Positions 1-4,652 of a stretch of DNA of 5,509 bases are shown in pieces. The notes under the pieces were generated by a model that was given only the letters and a program-made list of their open reading frames with translations, was not told where the DNA came from and ran no database searches. Position 1 is the first letter of the stretch. Every line of letters begins with the position of its first letter. This DNA comes from Candidatus Brocadia sp. (GTDB taxonomy: Bacteria > Planctomycetota > Brocadiia > Brocadiales > Brocadiaceae), in assembly GCA_030837935.1 (NCBI GenBank), contig JAUQXU010000394.1, positions 1 to 5,509 of the forward strand. The letters are read 5' to 3'. The translations under genes were made by a program, and so were the position numbers.

Positions 1-89
1 ATCGTAGTTTTTAAAAATTCCCTGCGACTCACACCAGTTAATGCAGAGTACTGCACTTGTTCGTTCTTTCCTTTGTGTTTTGTGTTCAT
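1..89 (-). CDS. Tat-exported protein, N-terminal fragment (runs off left edge)
   Basis: This is the start of a gene whose 3' part lies outside the window; 29 codons plus two bases are visible. The ATG at 89-87 is preceded by GGAG at 103-100, 10 bases upstream. The translation has a polar, basic N-region (MNTKHKGKNEQ...) and then SRREFLK at residues 21-27, a perfect match to the twin-arginine consensus (S/T)-R-R-x-F-L-K. The following hydrophobic segment would lie past the edge. Such signals direct folded, usually cofactor-containing proteins across the inner membrane by the Tat pathway. The gene starts 67 bases after the peroxidase stop on the same strand, so co-transcription with the peroxidase and SQR is likely. 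The mature enzyme cannot be identified from what is visible; molybdopterin, multicopper or flavin oxidoreductases are typical Tat cargo, but choosing one would be a guess. In-frame GTG codons at residues 12 and 20 are less likely starts. Confidence 0.8.
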   Translation of the reverse strand, partial: MNTKHKGKNEQVQYSALTGVSRREFLKTT

Positions 90-99
90 AATGTATTAT

Positions 100-103
100 C
101 TCC
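100..103 (-). promoter_or_regulatory. Ribosome binding site of the Tat-signal gene
   Basis: GGAG on the minus strand, 10 bases before the ATG at 89. The spacing is somewhat long but usable. It supports the ATG over the in-frame GTG codons further on, and it makes this short edge ORF credible as a real gene start. Confidence 0.6.
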
Positions 104-143
104 GGATATTGATTGCAAAAAACCAAATGGCCAATGAAAAACC

Positions 144-153
144 CACACGTGTG
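144..153. repeat. 10-bp perfect palindrome CACACGTGTG
   Basis: The palindrome begins three bases after the peroxidase stop codon (157-159), in the 67-base gap before the Tat-signal gene. On the minus strand it is followed by GGGTTTTT. As RNA it could pair only about four bases around a tiny loop, so it is a poor terminator; it could be a protein-binding half-site pair or chance. Confidence 0.25.
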
Positions 154-156
154 AAC

Positions 157-1311
157 TTATTTTACCGTAATCCCTAATCCTGCAAGATCATCGCTTGTGA
201 GCGTTTTCATAAACTCTACCAAATCCTTCTTTTCGTCTTCAGACAAATTGAGCGGTCTGATTCCGCCATCCAAATTAGGATTCGAAATACCACCTTTATT
301 ATAAAATTCGACAACGCTTTCCAAAGTAGGCTCACTCCCGTCATGCATAAACGGGGCAGTAAGGGCAATATTTCTCAACCCCGAGGTCTTAAAGGCTCCA
401 ATATCTTTTGGTTCCTTCGTCACCAGATAGCGTCCGAGCTCGGCAGATGCCTCTTCTTGTGCGAGCACAAAAGGGTCTGCACCAGAACTGGCTGCCTTTC
501 GCGCCAGGGACCCAAAATCTTTACCCTTCATAGCAACACCGACATTGTGGAATTTATTATTCGTAAAAAAGGGATACGACCTGTTAAATTCATGACAGGT
601 TATACACCGCGCCTTTCCCTGAAACAATTTCCATCCTCTTTGAGCAGATGCGCTTATGGCATCCTTTTCTCCTGCGATAAATCTGTCAAACGGTGTATTA
701 AAGGTATTGAGTGTGCGTTCAAAAGAAGCAATAGCCATAGCGATGTGGTCTATGGTGATTTTATCTGTGCCAAAGACGGCTTTAAAGGATGTTTTATACT
801 CGGGAATGTTTGAAATTTTTCCTACAAGGGCATCATGGGAAGGCATACCCATCTCATTCGGATTAATTATGGGTTGTTTGGCCTGCTCTTCTAAGGTAAT
901 TACCCTTCCATCCCAAAACTGTGTATCGAAAAAGGCCGCATTGAGTACCGTAGGACTGTTTCTCGTTCCTTTTCGTTCCTTTATTCCAATGGCGATTGCT
1001 TTACCGTCAGCAAACCCTTTTCCTGGGTCGTGGCACGTAGCACAACTTATAGTATCGTCGGCTGAAAGGCGTTTGTCAAAAAAGAGTTTCTTGCCTAAAT
1101 CGATTTTTGCCTTTGTTAAAGGATTATCTTCGGGAATGATAGGCTCAAGAACGCCAGGTGGTAAACTGAAGACATAAGAATTACCCTCAGGCTGTGAAAA
1201 AGCAACAGATTGAAGAAAATGAACAAAGCCAAAAACAATAAGAGAAAACACTACTGCAATGGTAATTTTACCTATTGAAACAACTATTAATTTACCATGA
1301 GTTCGTATCAT
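157..1311 (-). CDS. Di-haem cytochrome c peroxidase (CcpA/MauG superfamily)
   Basis: Periplasmic or membrane-anchored enzyme that reduces hydrogen peroxide to water with electrons from small c-type cytochromes or cupredoxins. The 384 residues begin with a basic N-region and a hydrophobic stretch (about 13-39) that is a signal peptide or anchor. Two covalent haem sites are visible: CATCH at 90-94 and CITCH at 236-240. Between them are FWDGR (132-136), holding the conserved tryptophan between the haems, and NPNEMGM (151-157), whose Glu153 fits the conserved catalytic acid of bacterial peroxidases. APFMHDGS (319-326) supplies Met322, the expected axial ligand of the high-potential haem; MauG itself has Tyr there, so a true peroxidase is favoured. 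The length is slightly above the family norm of about 320-350 because of the long leader. The ATG has AGGAG 4 bases upstream. It follows SQR by 26 bases, which suggests one transcript and a role in removing peroxide or using it as a terminal acceptor during sulfide oxidation; that link is inferred. Confidence 0.95.
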   Translation of the reverse strand: MIRTHGKLIVVSIGKITIAVVFSLIVFGFVHFLQSVAFSQPEGNSYVFSLPPGVLEPIIPEDNPLTKAKIDLGKKLFFDKRLSADDTISCATCHDPGKGFADGKAIAIGIKERKGTRNSPTVLNAAFFDTQFWDGRVITLEEQAKQPIINPNEMGMPSHDALVGKISNIPEYKTSFKAVFGTDKITIDHIAMAIASFERTLNTFNTPFDRFIAGEKDAISASAQRGWKLFQGKARCITCHEFNRSYPFFTNNKFHNVGVAMKGKDFGSLARKAASSGADPFVLAQEEASAELGRYLVTKEPKDIGAFKTSGLRNIALTAPFMHDGSEPTLESVVEFYNKGGISNPNLDGGIRPLNLSEDEKKDLVEFMKTLTSDDLAGLGITVK

Positions 1312-1337
1312 ATTTCTCCTTTTCTGCTCATAAATAA

Positions 1338-2531
1338 TTATGCACGTCCTTTTAACATTCCATGCCAGTACATCCTTGGTAAAACATATGCTTTCAAGGC
1401 ATACATACTGTAACGTTCTTGTGCCTGGTCAAAGGGAAAGGTTTCCTTCGGATTTTTGTCATAATCAAACTCGGTAAGGATCAGACTTCCGTATCCGGTT
1501 ACAATAGGACAGGCAGTATAGCCATCGTAAGAATCATTCAATGGCGCGCCGTTAATTTTTGATAACAAATTATTAACAAGTACCGGCGCCTGCTTCCGTA
1601 TAGCCGCCGCGGTCTTTGATGTAGGAAGGCTGCTGCAGTCGCCAATTCCAAATATATTTTCAAAACGGTTATGTTGTAAGGTATCTTTTTTTACGTCCAC
1701 CCATCCATCCTCATTCCCCAATGGGCTATTTTTCAGGAAATCCGGGGAACTCATCGGTGGAGTCACATGAATCATATCATATTTCATTACAATGTCTTCC
1801 TCTGTATCAGCCTTCTTAAATATCGCCTCTTTTTTTTCCGGCCGTAATTCTATAAGATTATGCTGATACTTCACATCAATTCCTTTCCTTTTCGCTACTC
1901 CCACAAGTGCATCAGCATATTTTTTCACTACAAAAATAACTCCTTGTGGAAGCGTAAAGACAATGGTACTTTTCTCCCGTACACCTGACTTCCGGAAATA
2001 ATGTTCAGCTAGATAACAGATTTTCTGCGGTGCTCCACCGCACTTAATAGAAGTACCCGGTTGCGTAAAGATGGCATTGCCTCCTTTGAAATTACGGATA
2101 CTTTCCCAGGTTGAACCGACTGTTTGATATGAATAATTACTACAAACCCCGTTCTTCCCGATTGATTCCTTGAGACCGGGAATTTTGTCCCAATCAAGCT
2201 GAATTCCGGCCGCGACAACCAGATATTTGTATTCTATCGTCTTCCCCGTTTCCGTGGTGAGATTATTGTTTTCAGGATCAAATCGGACAACCTTGTCCTT
2301 TACCCAGACAACCCCTGAAGGTATAACATCTTTTGTATCCCTTTCAGACATCTCTTTGGGAAATACACCCGCGCCGGCAAGCGTCCATATCGGCTGGTAA
2401 TAATGTTTCTCTGAAGGTTCAATTATGGCAATCTCCGGGGGATTACTGCTTCTGCATAATTGCGCTGCTACCGTTATGCCGGCAGTACCACCACCGACAA
2501 TTACTACCTGATAATTACCTTTCTGTACCAT
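1338..2531 (-). CDS. sqr: Type II sulfide:quinone oxidoreductase
   Basis: FAD enzyme on the membrane surface that oxidises sulfide, giving persulfide or polysulfide sulfur and passing two electrons to quinone. The 397 residues show the N-terminal dinucleotide fold VGGGTAGI (12-19), YYQPIWTLAGAG (44-55), the first redox Cys in SIKCGGAPQK (Cys164), the second FAD-binding motif FGIGD (294-298), and the second redox Cys in YTACPIVTGY (Cys341). The C-terminal part (ETFPFDQ, ERYSMY, YWHGMLKG) closely follows the mitochondrial SQOR pattern, including the GYT-x-CP-x-VTGY block around the second cysteine. This two-cysteine layout and the human-like C-terminus indicate type II, the class that tends to hand sulfur to a thiol acceptor and work with persulfide dioxygenases. 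The related flavocytochrome c sulfide dehydrogenase is less likely, as there is no export signal. The ATG has AGGAG 8 bases upstream. It lies 75 bases after DUF1641 and 26 before the peroxidase, in the same direction. Confidence 0.95.
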   Translation of the reverse strand: MVQKGNYQVVIVGGGTAGITVAAQLCRSSNPPEIAIIEPSEKHYYQPIWTLAGAGVFPKEMSERDTKDVIPSGVVWVKDKVVRFDPENNNLTTETGKTIEYKYLVVAAGIQLDWDKIPGLKESIGKNGVCSNYSYQTVGSTWESIRNFKGGNAIFTQPGTSIKCGGAPQKICYLAEHYFRKSGVREKSTIVFTLPQGVIFVVKKYADALVGVAKRKGIDVKYQHNLIELRPEKKEAIFKKADTEEDIVMKYDMIHVTPPMSSPDFLKNSPLGNEDGWVDVKKDTLQHNRFENIFGIGDCSSLPTSKTAAAIRKQAPVLVNNLLSKINGAPLNDSYDGYTACPIVTGYGSLILTEFDYDKNPKETFPFDQAQERYSMYALKAYVLPRMYWHGMLKGRA

Positions 2532-2606
2532 GAAATGGTCTCCTGTATACTCTAAAATGTGAAGGGGAGATGGATCGTGGTTCTTCTGATAAACAATTAC
2601 GATTAA

Positions 2607-3308
2607 TTATTTATTGAGTAGTTGCCCAAATCGTTTACCGAAACTCATAAGAAATCCGAGTGCGGATTGTATATCACCATTCCCTAATGCTTTTATAAGT
2701 CCGATTATTCCAATTTTCTCAGGACGATCTTCTTTGCAATCCGCAAGCGCGCATCCGGCTTGCGCTACAATACGTACCGTCTTAGGGTTCAAAATGCCAG
2801 AATTCATGAGTGCTTTCAACTCGTCTGATCTGAGAAGCTCGTTCATTTTCGATGCTGCATCTTTTCCCTGTTTCATGATCAATTCGAAATCGATTCCTGA
2901 TCGTTCAGCATTTTTGTATAGTTCATCAAATGAATCCACAATCATTGCCAGGGTGTCAGGCACTCTCTCGAATTGTTTCAGGAGTAAAGTCAAGGTATCT
3001 ATATTTTTTATTACTTGGGAAAGGGTATCGATCTTTTTGGGGTCAGTAATCTGGATTAACATTTCCCCCACTTTTTTACAGCGTTCTTCAATATCAATCC
3101 CGGATTTTACAGCATTTCGATAATACTCGTCTATTGCATCAGTTGTTATCGCCGTCACCATAGGAAGTTTTTTAGTAATACCCTCAATGTTTGCTAACGA
3201 TCTTTCGAGGGAATCAATCCGCACGGATAGATGCGTTAAGAGTTCCGTTATTTTGGAAATATCCAGGCTTTCTTGTGACGCGGGTTCTTTCGCTTTGTCA
3301 TATTCCAT
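2607..3308 (-). CDS. DUF1641 protein next to SQR
   Basis: 233-residue soluble, mostly helical protein with no signal peptide. The C-terminal part, KIGIIGLIKALGNGDIQSAL (198-217) followed by GFLMSFGKRFGQLL (218-231), matches the typical DUF1641 ending (G-L-x-x-L-x-x-x-x-V/I-Q-x-x-L-G-F-x-x-x-x-x-x-x-G). Residues about 17-48 form leucine-rich heptads, a probable coiled coil. Residues 60-74 (DEYYRNAVKSGIDIE) and 128-142 (DELYKNAERSGIDFE) are 10/15 identical, revealing an internal duplication with a 68-residue period. Cys186 and Cys191 form CALADC just before the conserved tail. DUF1641 proteins are known beside sulfide:quinone oxidoreductases in archaea and bacteria and beside formate dehydrogenase-like genes in Bacillus, but their biochemical role is not established. 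A small partner or membrane-docking subunit of SQR is a plausible inference. The ATG has GAGG 7 bases upstream; an ATG seven bases earlier is out of frame. It heads the DUF1641-SQR-peroxidase-Tat group behind a promoter of its own. Confidence 0.85.
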   Translation of the reverse strand: MEYDKAKEPASQESLDISKITELLTHLSVRIDSLERSLANIEGITKKLPMVTAITTDAIDEYYRNAVKSGIDIEERCKKVGEMLIQITDPKKIDTLSQVIKNIDTLTLLLKQFERVPDTLAMIVDSFDELYKNAERSGIDFELIMKQGKDAASKMNELLRSDELKALMNSGILNPKTVRIVAQAGCALADCKEDRPEKIGIIGLIKALGNGDIQSALGFLMSFGKRFGQLLNK

Positions 3309-3335
3309 TGTTCATCCTCACGTTCTTTTCTTTTG

Positions 3336-3353
3336 TATCAACACCAGTTGATA
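3336..3353. repeat. 7-bp inverted repeat TATCAAC-N4-GTTGATA upstream of DUF1641
   Basis: Perfect 7-bp arms around a 4-base spacer (ACCA on plus, TGGT on minus), ending 27 bases before the DUF1641 start codon and 17 bases before its ribosome binding site. As DNA it has the size and symmetry of a small dimeric repressor site; as RNA it would make a short hairpin in the leader. Downstream of the predicted transcription start, it could act as a roadblock operator or in translation control. Function is inferred from position only. Confidence 0.4.
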
Positions 3354-3369
3354 TACTGTATCCTCATAC

Positions 3370-3392
3370 TTGTATTTGTATTTGTATTTGTA
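3370..3392. repeat. Tandem hexamer TTGTAT, about 3.8 copies
   Basis: Four successive TTGTAT units (the last truncated to TTGTA) on the plus strand, read as ACAAAT-type units on the transcribed strand. They sit in the predicted 5' leader of DUF1641, between the promoter-proximal hairpin and the inverted repeat. Short perfect tandem repeats like this can change copy number by slippage and so alter leader length. Here they do not change any reading frame. Confidence 0.75.
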
Positions 3393-3406
3393 ATGGTTTC
3401 GCCATT
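3392..3406 (-). promoter_or_regulatory. Small hairpin at the predicted 5' end of the DUF1641 transcript
   Basis: On the minus strand AATGG-CGAAA-CCATT forms a 5-bp stem closed by two G-C pairs around a five-base loop. It starts almost exactly at the transcription start predicted from the -10 box at 3412-3417. Stems at the extreme 5' end of an mRNA are known to slow 5'-dependent decay; whether this one does is inferred. Confidence 0.4.
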
Positions 3407-3411
3407 TCGAA

Positions 3412-3451
3412 ATTATATCAGATACAAAAGGTATATCCGTAATAATAATTT
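3412..3451 (-). promoter_or_regulatory. Extended -10 promoter for DUF1641-SQR-peroxidase-Tat
   Basis: On the minus strand TGATATAAT (3420-3412) matches the extended -10 consensus TGnTATAAT exactly. The -35 position at a 17-base spacer reads ACGGAT (3440-3435), a poor match, which is usual for extended -10 promoters. Directly upstream is the AT-rich AAATTATTATTA (3451-3440), placed like an UP element. Initiation would fall near 3405 and give a leader of about 97 bases before the DUF1641 ATG at 3308. The palindrome ATTTCGAAAT (3404-3413) overlaps the -10/start region and could be an operator. Confidence 0.6.
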
Positions 3452-3617
3452 GCCCCCTTTTCTTTCTCCCTTTCAGGGATAAAATGAAAATTGGATTTAG
3501 CTTGTATCGTATTACCCGGCAAAAACTTCTTTTTTGCATGTTTGCGTCACTTCTTTTGTGTCCTTGTGGCTAAATCCTTTTTAGTTACAGCTTTGCCATA
3601 TCATAACTCCTGTCACA

Positions 3618-4415
3618 TCACTTATTGAAAAAAAGCTCTTTTACGATAACAAAAATACCCATCCCCAGCACAAACCAGCCAAACCATTTTTTCAGCCTTT
3701 CGCCGGGAACTTTTTTATTCAGGGCGTTGCCAATAAATATTCCGCCAATGGCTGCTGTTGTAACAATAAGCAGCATTTCCCAATCCATAGTATAGTGAGC
3801 AAGATCACCGGTAAAACCAATCAATGATTTGGCAGCTATAATAAGTAATGAAGTTCCTACAGCCATTTTCATCGGCAGTTTGCTGAATACTACCAGCGCA
3901 GGAACAATCAAAAATCCTCCGCCGGCGCCTACAAGCCCGGTAAGAATACCAACAACAGTTCCCTCCAGCACTATCATGGGGTAATTAAATCGTTGTGGTT
4001 GCTGATCTCCATTTTCCTCTATTCCATTTTTTATCATGGAGTAAGAAACAAAAGCCATGAAGAAGGCAAACAAAACCATGATAAAAACAGGTTTGGTTAT
4101 TTCAAGGCCGCTCACGCTAAAAAGATGAACCGGAATTAGCGGCACAAGAAATTTGCGGGTAACAAAAACTGCAGCTACAGATGGTATGCCAAATATGACC
4201 GCAGTTTTCAGCTCCACCAGCCCCTGCCTGTATTTGGACAAAGCGCCAACAAGACTTGTTACACCGACGATAAAAAGTGAATACGCAGTAGCAAGAACCG
4301 GCTCAATACCGAAAAGATAAACGAGCACCGGCACCGTGAGTATAGAGCCGCCTCCGCCAATAAGGCCAAGTGAAATACCGATAATAACCGACGCGATATA
4401 ACCAATAATCTCCAT
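3618..4415 (-). CDS. TauE/SafE-family sulfite/sulfonate exporter
   Basis: Integral inner-membrane permease of 265 residues, the usual length for the TauE/SafE (DUF81) family, with about seven or eight hydrophobic segments. The family signature is the internal duplication: GISLGLIGGGGSILTVP (13-29) and GILTGLVGAGGGFLIVP (156-172), each followed by a similar helix (ATAYSLFIVGVTSLVGA and AVGTSLLIIAAKSLIGF). The charged segment at about 129-143 (KNGIEENGDQQPQ) is a loop between the halves. Family members export sulfite, sulfoacetate or other sulfur anions, and in the S. aureus cst locus a tauE gene accompanies cstB and sqr. Here it lies between the CstB-like gene and DUF1641-SQR, so export of sulfite or thiosulfate is the best inference. 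The ATG has only AGGA about two bases upstream, closer than ideal, yet the protein starts at the expected point before the first helix. The gene is 219 bases past the CstB-like stop. Confidence 0.9.
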   Translation of the reverse strand: MEIIGYIASVIIGISLGLIGGGGSILTVPVLVYLFGIEPVLATAYSLFIVGVTSLVGALSKYRQGLVELKTAVIFGIPSVAAVFVTRKFLVPLIPVHLFSVSGLEITKPVFIMVLFAFFMAFVSYSMIKNGIEENGDQQPQRFNYPMIVLEGTVVGILTGLVGAGGGFLIVPALVVFSKLPMKMAVGTSLLIIAAKSLIGFTGDLAHYTMDWEMLLIVTTAAIGGIFIGNALNKKVPGERLKKWFGWFVLGMGIFVIVKELFFNK

Positions 4416-4454
4416 TTCCTAACTATTGAAGGGCAAAAATGATTGCTTATCTGT

Positions 4455-4547
4455 TCATGGTAATTGATGAATATCGCCCATTGAGTAGCTCCTGTTCATT
4501 TTTATTTTATCGGGGGGTGTTCCATTTTTCAGCAAGCGGCGTATCAC
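4455..4547 (-). CDS. Possible 30-residue small ORF upstream of the TauE gene
   Basis: A GTG-started ORF in the 219-base gap before the TauE gene, with AGGAG only two bases upstream of the GTG. It reads M(V)IRRLLKNGTPPDK... and ends ...GDIHQLP. A nested eight-codon ORF (4481-4455, MGDIHQLP) has AGGAG at an ideal seven-base spacing. The frame is also open all the way back to the stop codon of the CstB-like gene (4635-4637). No family is recognised. It may be a leader peptide, a remnant, or simply chance; I lean to chance. Confidence 0.15.
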   Translation of the reverse strand: MIRRLLKNGTPPDKIKMNRSYSMGDIHQLP

Positions 4548-4566
4548 TTCTCCTGATGAATCCAGA

Positions 4567-4652
4567 TTTCCGGTAATTTGCCGGTACGTAAGATTACGCT
4601 GCGTTTTCCCGGAGAGACAATGGCAAAGACAATATTATACCGTTACCGGAAA
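4567..4652. repeat. 10-bp inverted repeat spanning the end of the CstB-like gene
   Basis: TTTCCGGTAA at 4567-4576 is the exact reverse complement of TTACCGGAAA at 4643-4652, with 66 bases between. The second arm lies in the last codons of the CstB-like gene and the first in the gap, so the mRNA 3' end could fold back over the stop codon. Inside the loop are the small palindrome CGTAA-GA-TTACG (4587-4598) and a CCGG pair (4570-4573, 4581-4584). No U-run follows, so this is not a standard terminator; an mRNA-stabilising or processing structure is possible. Confidence 0.35.

Larger units (their letters stand above)
3309..3617. other. 309-base non-coding region between the TauE gene and DUF1641
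   Basis: No believable gene lies here. From left to right it holds the DUF1641 ribosome binding site (GAGG, 3316-3319), a 7-bp inverted repeat (3336-3353), four hexamer repeats (3370-3392), a small hairpin (3392-3406), a palindrome ATTTCGAAAT (3404-3413), an extended -10 promoter on the minus strand (3412-3420) with an AT-rich stretch behind it (3440-3451), a purine-rich or pyrimidine-rich tract (about 3451-3476), a stretch at 3551-3576 that on the minus strand reads as an A/C-rich GCCACAAGG-ACACAAAAG sequence, and an orphan ribosome binding site with an abortive four-codon ORF (3585-3611). The layout suggests that the downstream genes have their own regulated promoter. Confidence 0.6.

Noticed and set aside
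42..55. Inverted repeat TGCAG-AGTA-CTGCA near the left edge
   Set aside because: It lies inside the coding part of the Tat-signal gene and has only a 5-bp stem with no U-run, so it is probably chance.
144..153. Palindrome CACACGTGTG as the terminator of the peroxidase gene
   Set aside because: It leaves almost no loop and only about four stem pairs, and a gene begins 54 bases later on the same strand.
343..1177. Plus-strand ORFs opposite the peroxidase gene (343-813 and 656-1177)
   Set aside because: They are antisense shadows of a clear c-type cytochrome gene, with no family motif or usable ribosome binding site.
1539..1550. 12-mer CAATGGCGCGCC shared with 5277-5288
   Set aside because: Both copies sit in coding sequence and encode a GAPL motif in SQR and in the CstB-like protein; shared codon use explains the match better than a functional repeat.
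2009..2533. ORFs at 2009-2218 (minus) and 2333-2533 (plus) within SQR
   Set aside because: Alternative-frame shadows of the SQR gene, which has all family motifs in its own frame.
3370..3392. Tandem hexamers as a CRISPR array
   Set aside because: Units are six bases, contiguous and without spacers.
2614..3442. Plus-strand ORFs at 2614-3123 and 3191-3442
   Set aside because: Antisense to DUF1641 and its leader; the second includes the translated hexamer array.
3318..3539. 73-codon minus-strand ORF containing a Lys-Tyr repeat
   Set aside because: No ribosome binding site before its ATG, the Lys-Tyr run is just the translated hexamer array, and the ORF lies across the promoter, leader and ribosome binding site region of DUF1641.
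4501..4537. Weak -35/-10 pair for the TauE gene (TTGCTG and GATAAA/TAAAAT on the minus strand)
   Set aside because: Spacing of 18-20 bases and poor hexamers make it no better than chance in AT-rich gap sequence.
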